Assembly (NCBI RefSeq): GCF_014109725.1
Contig: NZ_CP058554.1
Span: 3,720,001 to 3,784,000, forward strand
Direction of reading: 5' to 3'
DNA: 64,000 bases
Source: Comamonas piscis
GTDB lineage: Bacteria > Pseudomonadota > Gammaproteobacteria > Burkholderiales > Burkholderiaceae_C
This document shows, piece by piece, positions 45,553-54,946 of the stretch. Each line of letters opens with the position of its first letter. The first letter of the stretch is position 1. The notes under the pieces were generated by a model. That model saw only the letters and a list, made by a program, of their open reading frames with translations. It was not told where the DNA came from and made no database searches. Both the position numbers and the translations under genes were made by a program.

Positions 45553-47157
45553 TCAATCATTCGAGATTTGCCCCACACCACGCCAGTTGGCGAATTGGTC
45601 TTTCAGCTGAATGGCATCCTCATCGGCTGTAAAGCCATTGAAACGCGCGTACAGGCTGCCTTGGACAACGGCTCTCGTCGCATCCGTATAGAGATTGCAG
45701 ACATAGCGTGGGACATCGTAAGGATTCTTGGTGCATTGCACCAATCCATCATCGCTGGTAGCAGATGCTTCATTCGTAGATGAAAAACGCACTTTTCGGA
45801 GGATGGGTGCATCAGGAGGTACTGCATTTGAAAACGCCATCACCCACTCCCCAGCTAGGCGGCTGAACGGCGTCAACCCTTGTAAATCCAAGCGTTTGAC
45901 AGGCTTGACTTCTTCACCAGGAAGCTGGAACGTGCCTTCAACATAGGGGGCAAACCTGTCTTCATTTCTGCCTGAGAATTCAATGACAGCGGCCCCAGCC
46001 TCTTGGCCATCAGACACCGGGGCGGCAGCAGAAGCTGGCCCGCCTAAATACCGTCCCCTTTGGTAACGCTGGATCGGCACTATTCTCGGGTTAATGGTTC
46101 CCGTCACCGGGTTACGACCAATCACTGCGCTCCCCATATGGAACGTGGACCTGCCATCGGGCAGATAATTGAAGATCTGCAGAATCGCCACCTTGTCCTG
46201 CATATCGACACTGATGCCGCGCCCCGGTCTACCCGTCAGCTCATCAGCAAACACCCAGGTCCCGTTGGATGGCATTTGCCATTGATCACAGCCTGCAGGC
46301 ATATACGTATATTCATACATCCCGCACAGAGATACGGCTCCGCCAAGGAAGCCCATTGCGCGCTGCACTCCGGCAATTTCCAGAACATGGCCACTGCTGT
46401 TCTTGAGCGTGCCCACGACCTCCGGCCCTATCATCTGAAATTTCAGATCGGTATGCGGGCTTGTTGCTGCATCGCTCACGAGCGCTTGGCAGCTAAATGA
46501 CTGGACGCCTGACAATCGCTGGCAGTCATACGACGCTCGATACCCGCTAAAGCGTGATGACAAGGAAAGTCGGTAATTTTTCCCCTCTACTTTGCTAAGG
46601 CCGGCGCCTAAAAAATCTACAAAATTGCCGCCCTGATCCACCAGCAGCCACTTGCTAGTCTTACCTATATTTTTTGCTTCTGGTGAGGGAGCAAGTACCG
46701 CATCATCAAAATCGGGGTCGTTGACCAGAAAGCGCTCGATGGGCTTCTCCTGCTCCCCAGGGAAACGGATCGACCCCAGGATGCCATTTGAGAAGGACAC
46801 GGTCACCATGCCTGGTGATCCATCTTCCACCGCGTCCTGCGCGCCGCCGCCAAAACTGCGGCCTGCCTTGTAGCGCATAAGGGGTGCCGTAGCGGTAGTG
46901 CCATCCATCTGGGCGGTAGCCGTATAAAAAGTGGCATCGCCATTCTGCTCATAGCCAAATACCTGCATGAACAAGGTATTGCCTTGCACATCAATGGCCA
47001 AGCCACGGCCCGGTTTTCCGTCAATCTCTTCGCTGACCATCCAAGTTCCCGCTTGCGGTGTAAAACTGCGCGCAGCCCACGTGCCGGAGCAAGAAAGCGC
47101 AAGGATGGTAGCCAGAATAGCGGGACGTAATGCAGAAATGCGATTTGCCTTTGTCAC
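45553..47157 (-). CDS. Secreted protein with internal duplication, paralogue 2
   Basis: A 534-residue paralogue of the preceding protein. The signal peptide VTKANRISALRPAILATILA is nearly the same. The two units are kept (SFTPQAGTWMVSEEIDGKPG with VFGYEQNGDATFYTATAQ; MPSNGTWVFADELTGRPG with IFNYLPDGRSTFHMGSAV). The middle regions differ and each has several cysteines. GTG 47157 has GGAG upstream; an overlapping ATG runs into TGA. The two genes probably arose by tandem duplication, later separated by element copy F. Confidence 0.72.
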   Translation of the reverse strand: MTKANRISALRPAILATILALSCSGTWAARSFTPQAGTWMVSEEIDGKPGRGLAIDVQGNTLFMQVFGYEQNGDATFYTATAQMDGTTATAPLMRYKAGRSFGGGAQDAVEDGSPGMVTVSFSNGILGSIRFPGEQEKPIERFLVNDPDFDDAVLAPSPEAKNIGKTSKWLLVDQGGNFVDFLGAGLSKVEGKNYRLSLSSRFSGYRASYDCQRLSGVQSFSCQALVSDAATSPHTDLKFQMIGPEVVGTLKNSSGHVLEIAGVQRAMGFLGGAVSLCGMYEYTYMPAGCDQWQMPSNGTWVFADELTGRPGRGISVDMQDKVAILQIFNYLPDGRSTFHMGSAVIGRNPVTGTINPRIVPIQRYQRGRYLGGPASAAAPVSDGQEAGAAVIEFSGRNEDRFAPYVEGTFQLPGEEVKPVKRLDLQGLTPFSRLAGEWVMAFSNAVPPDAPILRKVRFSSTNEASATSDDGLVQCTKNPYDVPRYVCNLYTDATRAVVQGSLYARFNGFTADEDAIQLKDQFANWRGVGQISND

Positions 47158-47267
47158 ATGATCTCCTCGTTTTAAATCAGTATAGATGCAAATAAATTGG
47201 AAATCCAAAACTAGAATAACCAAGACCTCCCGCTCCATCTAAAGATTAAACCCCCCCATTAACAACC

Positions 47268-47624
47268 GTGCAAATCCTCTATTTGTCTCTCTGTATCGCG
47301 GGCACTGTATTGCCGCTGTCGCAATTTATTCCATGGCTTTGCGCACATGGCCTGGATGTGCCACTCCTTTTGCAACAGGCCACTTCCAGCCCACTTTCCG
47401 CTTTCGCTTGGTCTGACGTTCTGGTGTCCGGCATCACCGTTGCGGTGTTGATCGTGGTGGAGGGAAGAAGGCTTGCCATGCCCAGGCTGTGGCTGCCCGT
47501 CTGCTGTCTTGTAGTGGGGCCATCGTTGGCATTGCCGCTGTTTCTTCTGCTGCGCCATCGGCATCTGGCTGCAGTGGGGTCCGCTGAAAAGGAGCCATGC
47601 AAGCAATGCCAGAATCCGTCTTGA
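47268..47624 (+). CDS. DUF2834 membrane protein
   Basis: A 118-residue three-span membrane protein of the DUF2834 family: YLSLCIAGTVLPLSQFIPWL (span 1), FAWSDVLVSGITVAVLIVVE (span 2), GRRLAMPRLWLPVCCLVVGP (start of span 3), then LPLFLLLRHRH. Length and layout fit the family. It starts with GTG and has no clear ribosome site. Function unknown. A hairpin AACCCCAG/CTGGGGTT (47628-47649) follows. Confidence 0.8.
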   Translation: MQILYLSLCIAGTVLPLSQFIPWLCAHGLDVPLLLQQATSSPLSAFAWSDVLVSGITVAVLIVVEGRRLAMPRLWLPVCCLVVGPSLALPLFLLLRHRHLAAVGSAEKEPCKQCQNPS

Positions 47625-47691
47625 GGCAACCCCAGCACTGACTGGGGTTCAGACCCTCCGATTCACAGCCCCCATTTAAAAAGCTGCCTTG

Positions 47692-48201
47692 ATGTCCATG
47701 AAATCCAGTTTTCTCGCCCTGGCATGGGCAGTTGCCTGCTGTATCGCTGCAGCAGAACCGGCCCCGCTTAGCTTCGTCCGTATCAAAAGCACCTATGGTT
47801 CTGCGCAACATGAACCCGCCAGCCTGGTGGCCAGAAATGCGCAAGAACTGGAGGAGCTCGTCCAGCGCCATGGCGCACCTGCTATTCCAAAACCTGGTGC
47901 TTTGATTGCGGATGTTCAAAATCACATGGTGATTGGCATATTCCTGGGAGACAGGCCTAGCCCTGGTTACGGCATGTCCGTGCAATCGGTTGAGCAGGTA
48001 AATGAACAGCTGGTGGTCACTTACCAAGAGTACATCCCCGATAAGACTGCCGTTCATGCTGCAGCGCTTATGCAGTTGTTTGAGATTATTCAAACACCCC
48101 AAACCAGGTTGCCGGTGGTATGCAAAGGGCTGCCTGCCATCAGTATCGATGAGGCCAACCGCAGGTCCCAGTCAAAACAGAAAACCAGCAGTGCTTCATG
48201 A
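47692..48201 (+). CDS. PrcB-like exported protein
   Basis: A 169-residue protein with a signal peptide (MSMKSSFLALAWAVACCIAA, cleavage after AAA). Residues about 75-130 match the PrcB C-terminal domain: HMVIGIFLGDRPSPGYGMSV then VEQVNEQLVVTYQEYIP. In the model species this domain is found in an activator of a surface protease. No protease gene is adjacent. ATG 47692 or 47698 could be the start; neither has a strong ribosome site. Confidence 0.7.
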   Translation: MSMKSSFLALAWAVACCIAAAEPAPLSFVRIKSTYGSAQHEPASLVARNAQELEELVQRHGAPAIPKPGALIADVQNHMVIGIFLGDRPSPGYGMSVQSVEQVNEQLVVTYQEYIPDKTAVHAAALMQLFEIIQTPQTRLPVVCKGLPAISIDEANRRSQSKQKTSSAS

Positions 48202-48315
48202 GCGCTTGCGCTGACTGAATAGCCAGCAACAGCCTCAAGTGCTGCCTGGCCAACTCCACCCCCACCAGGGTAATCCCGGAAATACAACAAAAAGTTGCAA
48301 ACGCAATAACTGATG

Positions 48316-48341
48316 AATAAGATTGAGAATGATTCTTGTTT
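48316..48341 (+). promoter_or_regulatory. Fur box before TonB receptor
   Basis: AAGATTGAGAATGATTCTTG closely matches the Fur consensus (GATAATGATTCTTATC-like) and lies about 25 bases before the receptor ATG. Confidence 0.7.
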
Positions 48342-48365
48342 AATTTTCATAAAACAGTCACTCTC

Positions 48366-50555
48366 ATGTCATACACCAAGCAACGTAGACACCAACCCAA
48401 CCTGATCGTGATGGCCTTGATGGCGGCAGCCGCCACTGCCAGCGCATCCGCCCAACAAGCCCAAACTACCGAGGCAGCAGCAGCAACTGGCAGCGCTGCC
48501 GAGGTAACCGCCAACGCGCCGGTCAACCTGCCCCAGGTAACCGTGCGCGACCGCTATGAGCGCGAGGACCTGCCCGCACTCGCCCCCGGGCGCAAGGCGG
48601 CCAAGGGTGCGCGGCTGGGCATTCTGGGGGCGACCTCGATCATGGAGGCACCCGTCCACGTCAATGCCTACACCCGTGAGCTGGCCGAGGACTGGTCGGC
48701 GCTGTCGCTGCAGGATGTGCTGGAGAACGATGCGGCGGTGGTCTTCACCACCAACAAGGGCCACTTGCTGCAGAACTTCAACCTGCGCGGGCTGGATGTG
48801 ACGGCGATGGACATAGCGACCAATGGGCTCTACGGCATTGCGCCGGCCAACTCGGTGCCGATCGAGATGTTTGAGCGGGTCGAGGTGATGCGTGGCCCCA
48901 ATGTGCTGCTGTCTGGCATGCCACCGCTGGCCAGCGTGGCCGGCTCGGTCAATATGGTGACCAAGCGCGCGCTGGCCCAGCCGATTGCGGATCTGACTGC
49001 CACCTATGTCTCTGATTCGTACTACCAACTGCATGCCGATGTGGGCAAGCGCTTTGGGCCTGAGCAGCGCCTGGGCCTGCGCTTCAACGGCGTCTATGGA
49101 TCAGGGGATATGGGTGCCGAGGATGAAAAGCAAAAGCGCAATGTGGGTGCGCTGGGCCTGGATTACCTGGGTGACAACTTCCGCCTCTACCTGGACCTGT
49201 ACAACAGCGTCAACAAGATCGATGGCGGCAGCCCTGCGATGTTCAGCTTTTTGGGCAGCGCAGCCATCCCCGGTGTGGGCTATTTGCTGTCGCCGCCCGA
49301 TGGCGATGTGAACCTGTTCAAGGGCTCGCATGGCAAATACGACAACAGCGGTTTGCTAGCCCGGGCGGAGTTTGATTTCAGCAAAAACTGGCAAGGCTAT
49401 GTGGCAGCGGGCGGCTCAGAGGCCGAAGGCCAGGGCCTGCTGTTTGGCACGCGCGCCATCGTCACCGGCGCCGATGGCACCACGCGCGGCGCCATCTACA
49501 ACGTACACACCAAGTCGGAGCGCCGCACGGCCGAGGCTGGTGTCATCGGCAAGTTCGACACCGGCAGCGTGCAGCACCGCCTGCAGCTGTCGTTCAACAT
49601 CCTCAAGCACAAGGAAGGCACGGTCAACACGGCCTGCAACTACTGCTACACCACCAATATGTACCGGCCGACCGAGCCGACTTTCCCGGCAGCGCCGACT
49701 TTCAAGGGCTACGCCACGGAGAATGAATTCCGCTCCATCGCGATTGCCGACACGATGGGCTTTTGGGATGAAAAACTGCTGCTGACCCTGGGCCTGCGCC
49801 ACCAAACGGTGAAGACCCCGCTGGTCAATGGCGTCGCCTCCAACTACAGCGAAAGCCGCGTCTCGCCGATGGTGGCCGCCGTAGTGCGCCCCTGGGGCGA
49901 GAACATTGCGCTGTTTGCCAACTACACCGAAGGCCTGGAGCCCGGCCGCACCGTGGGCACCGGCTTTGCCAACCAGGGCGACACCCTGGCCCCCATGCAA
50001 ACCAAGCAGGGCGAAGTGGGCGTCAAACTGCAGGCAGGCGAGACCACCCACACCTTCAGCGCCTTCCAGATCAAGAAGCCCTCGGTCATCACCAACAGCG
50101 CCAACTTCCAGGTGCTCGATGGCGAGCAGCGCCTGCGCGGCCTGGAATGGAGCGCTTTTGGCAAGCTGAGCGAAACCGTGGCTCTGCTGGGTGGCGTCGA
50201 ATACATCAAGTCAAAGCAGATCAACACCGGATTGGAGAACTACGGCGTGCCCAAGCTGCGCACCCGCATTGGCCTGGATTGGGACACCCCCGTGCAAGGC
50301 CTGTCGGTGGGCGGGCGCTTCTTCCACACCGGCTCGCAATGGGCCGACTCGGGCAACCGCCTGAAAGTGCCGTCCTGGAACCGTCTCGACGCCATGGCCC
50401 GCTATGCCACCAAGTTTGGCGCCACCCCCGTGCGCTTTAACGCCAGCGTGGAAAACCTGACCAACAAGAACTACTGGATCGGCATGTTCAACGACGGCTT
50501 TGTGATGCCGGGTGCGCCGCGCACCTACCGCTTGTCGGCCACCGTGTCGTTCTGA
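48366..50555 (+). CDS. TonB-dependent siderophore receptor
   Basis: A 729-residue outer-membrane receptor. The signal peptide ends near SASAQQ (about residue 30). There is no STN domain, so it is not a sigma-factor transducer. The plug begins near APVHVNAYTRELAEDWSALS and has FNLRGLDVTAMDIATNGLYG and FERVEVMRGPNVLLSGM; the barrel ends YRLSATVSF with terminal phenylalanine. A pair of cysteines in NTACNYCYTT suggests a disulfide-linked loop. A Fur box lies just upstream. HemP lies downstream in the opposite direction. Ligand not identifiable; catecholate/hydroxamate receptors of the FhuA-FpvA type are the closest in pattern. Confidence 0.88.
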   Translation: MSYTKQRRHQPNLIVMALMAAAATASASAQQAQTTEAAAATGSAAEVTANAPVNLPQVTVRDRYEREDLPALAPGRKAAKGARLGILGATSIMEAPVHVNAYTRELAEDWSALSLQDVLENDAAVVFTTNKGHLLQNFNLRGLDVTAMDIATNGLYGIAPANSVPIEMFERVEVMRGPNVLLSGMPPLASVAGSVNMVTKRALAQPIADLTATYVSDSYYQLHADVGKRFGPEQRLGLRFNGVYGSGDMGAEDEKQKRNVGALGLDYLGDNFRLYLDLYNSVNKIDGGSPAMFSFLGSAAIPGVGYLLSPPDGDVNLFKGSHGKYDNSGLLARAEFDFSKNWQGYVAAGGSEAEGQGLLFGTRAIVTGADGTTRGAIYNVHTKSERRTAEAGVIGKFDTGSVQHRLQLSFNILKHKEGTVNTACNYCYTTNMYRPTEPTFPAAPTFKGYATENEFRSIAIADTMGFWDEKLLLTLGLRHQTVKTPLVNGVASNYSESRVSPMVAAVVRPWGENIALFANYTEGLEPGRTVGTGFANQGDTLAPMQTKQGEVGVKLQAGETTHTFSAFQIKKPSVITNSANFQVLDGEQRLRGLEWSAFGKLSETVALLGGVEYIKSKQINTGLENYGVPKLRTRIGLDWDTPVQGLSVGGRFFHTGSQWADSGNRLKVPSWNRLDAMARYATKFGATPVRFNASVENLTNKNYWIGMFNDGFVMPGAPRTYRLSATVSF

Positions 50556-50603
50556 TCGGGAGGTCAATGAACCTGGCCGCCATGGCCAGGGTCCACAAAC
50601 ACC

Positions 50604-50642
50604 ACAGCCCGCTGGCACGTACATGCCAACGGGCTGTTTTTA
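50604..50642 (+). terminator. Terminator between convergent genes
   Basis: ACAGCCCG / CGGGCTGT stem with an inner TGGCA/TGCCA extension, followed by six T. Confidence 0.8.
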
Positions 50643-50660
50643 TCAGGGGTGTGACGCGCT

Positions 50661-50966
50661 TTACTTGGTCAAGATCAGCTTGCCCAGCTTGGTCGCCTGC
50701 AAGGTGTAGACGAAGCCGTTATGCGCAATCTGCACCGTCTTGTGGCCGGACAGCAGGCTGGCGCTGTCAACGCTGCGCACTTGCAGATTGGCATCATTAA
50801 GCACACGCGGCTGCAAGGCGATGGTAAGGGGCTCGGCATCGGCTTGCGTTTCGCAAACAGATGGAGTGGCTGCCAGGTCCAATGGCTGCGGAGCAGCGGG
50901 ACGGCGCAGTTGCAGGGTACGGCGGGCACTGGTGGCGGCATGCAAAGGGGTCATGGTGGCGCTCAT
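50661..50966 (-). CDS. hemP: Hemin uptake protein HemP
   Basis: A 101-residue protein whose last 35 residues carry the HemP signature: VDSASLLSGHKTVQIAHNGF then VYTLQATKLGKLILTK. The N-terminal 65 residues are a variable, alanine- and proline-rich extension. HemP is a small regulator or uptake factor usually beside heme receptor genes; here it is convergent with a siderophore-type receptor. It and the MFS gene at 51215 share one Fur box in their common leader. Confidence 0.82.
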   Translation of the reverse strand: MSATMTPLHAATSARRTLQLRRPAAPQPLDLAATPSVCETQADAEPLTIALQPRVLNDANLQVRSVDSASLLSGHKTVQIAHNGFVYTLQATKLGKLILTK

Positions 50967-51169
50967 GGCAGTTGGGTGTTGGGTTGGTGGTCAAGCAAGT
51001 GCAGCCAGCTTGGCGCACCGCAGGGATGGAAGAAATGGCAGTTGGGGCACAGCGCCCCTGATCGCGCCCTCCGCCCAGCCAGCGCCGGAGCGGGCGCCAG
51101 CACGGCGCTGCAGGACGGGATGACGTTCATGGCGAGAGGGGTAAATCACAGGAACGGAGTCTAACATTG

Positions 51170-51188
51170 AATGAGATTGATTATCATT
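51170..51188. promoter_or_regulatory. Fur box between hemP and MFS gene
   Basis: AATGAGATTGATTATCATT is a near-consensus Fur operator in the divergent leader, 27 bases before the MFS start. Confidence 0.75.
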
Positions 51189-51214
51189 CATAACCATTCT
51201 GTCAAAGGAGTCTG

Positions 51215-52470
51215 ATGTCCGTCCCGCCCTTGCCCGTTGCCCCCTCAAGCACATCCAGCATGCCCCTGCCCGCTGCGACTACGCGCCCTTTCAGCCTGCA
51301 GCCGCTGATGTTTGAGAACTTTGTTTGCACGCTGTCGATGATGTCCTTTGTGGCACTGATCGGCCCGATTGCGCGCCTGCTGGGCTTGGCGCCTTGGCAG
51401 GCCGGCATGGCCGTGACCGTGGGTGGCCTGGCCTGGGTGCTGCTGGCACGCCGCTGGGGAGCGGCCAGTGACCGCTGGGGCCGGCGCCCTATCCTCCTGC
51501 GTGGGCTGGGCGGCTTTGTGATTTGTTATGCGCTGCTGTGCAGCTTTATCGTGTTTGCGCTGCGCAGCCAGCCGCCCGTGTGGCTGGCCTTTGCCGGGCT
51601 GGTGCTGTTGCGCGGCATGGCCGGCGGCTTTTATGCGGCCGTGCCCGCCACCGGCGCCGCGCTGATTGCCGACCATGTGCCCGCCCCGCAGCGCGCGGCG
51701 GCCATGGCCACCTTGGGGGCGGCCAGCGGCATCGGCATGGTGGCGGGGCCCGGTGTGACCGGCCTGCTGGCCGCGCACAGCCTGGAGCTGCCTTTGCTCA
51801 TCACCGCCGTGCTGCCGGCCTTGGCGTTTTTGGTGCTATGGCGCTGGCTACCGCGTAGCAGCAGCATGCCAACGCCCCCAGCGGCCACCTCAAGATCAGC
51901 GACCCACGCCTGCGCCGCCCCTTGGCCGTGGCCTTTTGCGCCATGTTCAGCGTGACCATTGCCCAGGTCGTTGTGGGCTTCTTCGCACTCGACCGTTTGC
52001 AGCTGGAAGCCAGCGCCGCTGCACGCGCCGCCGGCATTGCACTGGCCGTTGTCGGTGTGGGCCTGATCCTCGCGCAGCTGGCCGTCCGCAAACTGGGCTG
52101 GACGCCGCAGCGCCTGATCCGCGCCGGCTGCGCCCTGTCTGCGCTGGGCTTTGCATCACTGCTGCTGGCCAGCACACCCTGGGCGCTGTGGGCCGGCTAC
52201 TTTGTCGGCGCCGCCGGCATGGGCTGGGTCTTCCCCTCCGTCATGGCCCTGGCCGCCAATGCCGTGGGCCCGCATGAGCAAGGCGCCACCGCCGGCACCG
52301 TTGCCGCAGCCCATGGCCTGGGCATGATCCTGGGGCCACTGGTGGGCACCTTGGTCTATGACCTGCACCCCGGCGCGCCTTATTTGCTGGTGGCGGTGCT
52401 GCTGGTGCTGGTGGCGCTGTGGCCTGCGCGTGCACCGGTGTCGGCGCTGGAGGTGGGGCGGGTGGGTTGA
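51215..52470 (+). pseudogene. MFS transporter split by a frameshift
   Basis: An MFS permease of about 415 codons read in two frames. The first 215 or so codons give LMFENFVCTLSMMSFVALIG and the loop RRWGAASDRWGRRPILLRGL. The frame then leaves the family near the AGCAGCAGC run (51857-51865) and stops at 51955. From about 51866 another frame continues seamlessly: ANAPSGHLKISDPRLRRPLA, then VAFCAMFSVTIAQVVVGFF to 52470. A one-base deletion in or beside the AGC run would explain it. AAGGAG and a Fur box precede the ATG, so the intact form was probably an iron-regulated siderophore exporter. A sequencing error is possible. Confidence 0.72.
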
Positions 52471-52496
52471 GGCCCAGCTGTCTGACATTTAGCGGT

Positions 52497-52760
52497 TCAT
52501 TTGCGCTGCCTGGCTGCATCCAACTTGGCCTCCAGGCGGGCAATCACCACCTCTGCAGGGATGCCAGCAGCAGCGCTGTTGTGCCGCGTGGCGGCCGATC
52601 CCCGCTGCAGCCATCCAGCCTGTGCTTGCCGCTGCTGGATCTCGTGGCGGACCGCGGTTTCGACAAAAGACGCCAGGCTTTCGTTAGGCTCCAAGGCATG
52701 CTCCACCTCATCAAGTAAAGCGGGCTCGACGCAGATGGATGGGATGGTGGCGGTCGTCAT
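52497..52760 (-). CDS. YlcI/YnfO-type antitoxin-like protein
   Basis: An 87-residue protein beginning MTTATIPSICVEPALLDEVE, then HALEPNESLASFVETAVRHE, the ribbon-helix-helix pattern of the YlcI/YnfO antitoxin-like family, with a C-terminal helix IPAEVVIARLEAKLDAARQ. Such genes are usually followed by a RelE/ParE toxin. Here the next gene on that side is the broken MFS gene on the opposite strand, so the antitoxin is an orphan. Confidence 0.68.
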   Translation of the reverse strand: MTTATIPSICVEPALLDEVEHALEPNESLASFVETAVRHEIQQRQAQAGWLQRGSAATRHNSAAAGIPAEVVIARLEAKLDAARQRK

Positions 52761-53097
52761 GGAGAGATCGTAGAGTGAGGGCGTGCCGGTTCTTATTAAT
52801 CTTGCAAATTTTCGCACTGCATGCAAATTGGGAGCCGACTGTCAGGTCTCCGTGAGCTTTGAATTTTTCTCACTGAAGTTTGAACTCGGGGCGCTTTGGG
52901 CTCCGCCAGAGGGGGGCCGGGGCGGCGTCCAGCCTGTCGCCGGCCCGTGAGGCTGCTGTTGCGCTTGGTCAATGCGAAGGTAGGATGGCGGCTAACGGCC
53001 AGAAGCAGACCTTCAACCTTCGTGTTCAGAGACCCAGTACAAGTCACGTTCAAGCTGCTCAAAAATTTTTCACTCGTAACCTAGCGCCTGCACTCCT
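52761..53097. other. Intergenic, no gene seen
   Basis: About 340 bases. The part from 52890 to 53010 is GC-rich with several CCGGC-type inverted segments, and the following stretch is AT-richer. No credible gene. Confidence 0.45.
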
Positions 53098-53394
53098 ATG
53101 GTCAAAATTTCTTCGCAGCAACAAGATGAGTTGCAACGTGCCATCTCCGAGTTTGTCGGAGCCTTCGAAGTCGTGTTTCGCTATGACTGGAACTACTCCT
53201 CAGAGATGATTGGTGACGCCGGGGCGAGCTTCTTAGAGCCCAATGTTGAGAATGAGAACGAAGATTGGGGAGCTCGAGGGGTGTTGCTTGAGCGGTATCG
53301 AGTATTGGTGGCCGCGATGAAGGAATGCGGCATGGAGCCTAGGTTCCCGTTCCCTCTTGAGAATCTGCCCGAAGCGCCCAAGCGACTTTGGTGA
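53098..53394 (+). CDS. Small protein of unknown function
   Basis: A 98-residue soluble acidic protein (MVKISSQQQDELQRAISEFV, FRYDWNYSSEMIGDAGASFL, NVENENEDWGARGVLLERYR). Its size, charge and lower GC than the core genome resemble immunity or orphan accessory proteins, but no family is recognised. It is the first of three same-strand accessory genes; a 20-base motif follows 39 bases after its stop. Confidence 0.55.
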   Translation: MVKISSQQQDELQRAISEFVGAFEVVFRYDWNYSSEMIGDAGASFLEPNVENENEDWGARGVLLERYRVLVAAMKECGMEPRFPFPLENLPEAPKRLW

Positions 53395-53432
53395 ACGCTC
53401 CACGTCCCGGGGATGTCTGCTTTCAGCAAAAT

Positions 53433-53452
53433 TGAACTTCGGCTTCGGGTCG
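53433..53452 (+). repeat. Intergenic motif, copy 1
   Basis: TGAACTTCGGCTTCGGGTCG, differing at one base from a copy at 54603-54622. Both follow short accessory genes. Confidence 0.5.
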
Positions 53453-53541
53453 AGCACTGACAGTCATCAACCAGCCAAATGCGGTAGTTCGTTAACGGAC
53501 ACCCATGCAGCCATCCGCAAACACTCGCCGGGTGAATCGAC

Positions 53542-53907
53542 ATGGAAATTCCAGAACTAAATAACGTCTATGGGCTCATTGACTGCAGCGGCCGAATGAA
53601 GGAGTTCGCGGCTACCCTGCAGCGCTTTCGTGAGGCGGAAGTTTGGCTCAAGGTATCAAATTTCGACGGCGCTGAAAGCATTCATATGGAAATTTCAGAC
53701 GCGTCATTTCAAGCATACGGTGACCACCATAGTCAATTTCTTTTCAATGGGGCGATTGCAGGCGATGAAGAGATGGTTTGCGAGTTCACGCGTGAGCTTC
53801 ACAGTCTTTTAAGGCTGGCGGGCTTCAGCGTTTGGTTCGAGATCTATGACAGAAACCGTGTACCGTTGGCGACGTTGGGTACATACTTTGGAAATCGACA
53901 CCAGTGA
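53542..53907 (+). CDS. Small protein of unknown function
   Basis: A 121-residue soluble protein (MEIPELNNVYGLIDCSGRMK, HMEISDASFQAYGDHHSQFL, EFTRELHSLLRLAGFSVWFE). It is predicted mixed alpha/beta from hydrophobic spacing. No family is recognised. Lower GC than neighbours suggests an accessory origin. Confidence 0.55.
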   Translation: MEIPELNNVYGLIDCSGRMKEFAATLQRFREAEVWLKVSNFDGAESIHMEISDASFQAYGDHHSQFLFNGAIAGDEEMVCEFTRELHSLLRLAGFSVWFEIYDRNRVPLATLGTYFGNRHQ

Positions 53908-53958
53908 CCGAGCCGATTGCGGCCATGCGCCAACTTTCTATTTATCGCTTCATCCCAA

Positions 53959-54582
53959 ATGATGCCAGTTTCGTTTTACGTTGAATCGGATGTCTTGGCT
54001 TTGCTAGAGCCTATTCCTTGTGTGCTCATCGCGCGTGAGGACAATGCGCTCAGGCTGCTCCAAAAGATGCATCGCGATATACAAGAATTGAGGAGTGTCT
54101 TGAGCCATTTCCCAGATGTTCTGTATCAACCACTGGAGATGCACTATGCGGTTTCCAAGGCCATCGCAGCCGTGAATGAAAAATTGATATCCGACCTAAC
54201 CTCTAATTTTGGTTGGGGAGGAGTAGTCTATGCGGCCTTTCTTGCTGCATTCCGCCCCATGATGCCATTCGCCGACTACCTAAGAATAGCCAGGAATAGA
54301 GTTCCTCAAAATCAATGGTTGGTTGATTTGGCGCTTCGTGAAATTGAAGGTTGTTCAGATCCCGAAGTGGGCGGACATCAATCGCTGATTAGGGCAATCA
54401 GAGCAACGCTTCCAAGTTACCCCGGCGAACATATCCACCTCCGTGAGTGGCCTATTGGCGAAGAATTGGCCCAATTAAATCTAGAGAAAGACGCCATCGC
54501 TGCGGTTTACCGGAAGAATGGGGCAAGCGAAGCAATTTCGGAGATAAAGAGTTCTCCATGGTCGAAACTGCTGATGATTTGA
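53959..54582 (+). CDS. Protein of unknown function
   Basis: A 207-residue soluble protein (MMPVSFYVESDVLALLEPIP, REDNALRLLQKMHRDIQELR, FADYLRIARNRVPQNQWLVD). ATG 53959 was preferred over an upstream TTG because the added residues look like translated non-coding sequence. No family is recognised. A 20-base motif follows 20 bases after the stop. Confidence 0.55.
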   Translation: MMPVSFYVESDVLALLEPIPCVLIAREDNALRLLQKMHRDIQELRSVLSHFPDVLYQPLEMHYAVSKAIAAVNEKLISDLTSNFGWGGVVYAAFLAAFRPMMPFADYLRIARNRVPQNQWLVDLALREIEGCSDPEVGGHQSLIRAIRATLPSYPGEHIHLREWPIGEELAQLNLEKDAIAAVYRKNGASEAISEIKSSPWSKLLMI

Positions 54583-54602
54583 CCGTCAGCTTCCGAGGGC
54601 GG

Positions 54603-54622
54603 TGAACTTCGGCTACGGGTCG
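54603..54622 (+). repeat. Intergenic motif, copy 2
   Basis: TGAACTTCGGCTACGGGTCG, one base different from the copy at 53433-53452. Confidence 0.5.
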
Positions 54623-54946
54623 CAAGCTGCCCTCGAGCAAGTTCCATCAGCAGATCACTCTTGGCTTGGTCGGTAGGATCTTTGCAAGAGTGTGAGACTG
54701 GCTGGATCAACCGTTCTCACTGATTCTGCAGATGTCCTTGATCTACAAGGACACGAATTTGCAAGATCAATGAGGACCTACAGGGCGGGGAATGCTCAGC
54801 CATCGAACCTCGGAGTGATGGCTATTGGCACGGGGCGACTACCACCACTCCAACTTCGTCCAAATACCACCCCATCTCGCTCCACCTCCCCATACCACCT
54901 GGCATGGACTACGATAGCGGCACTCTCAGCCCCACCTTACCCGCCT
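54623..54946. other. Intergenic, no gene seen
   Basis: About 320 bases before the LacI-type regulator. A frame continuous with that regulator extends upstream but has no regulator-like sequence. Confidence 0.45.

Noticed and set aside
53395..54622. Integron-like gene cassette array with attC sites
   Set aside because: The spacers repeat a 20-base motif but lack GTTRRRY/RYYYAAC core sites in the right order, and no integrase is present.
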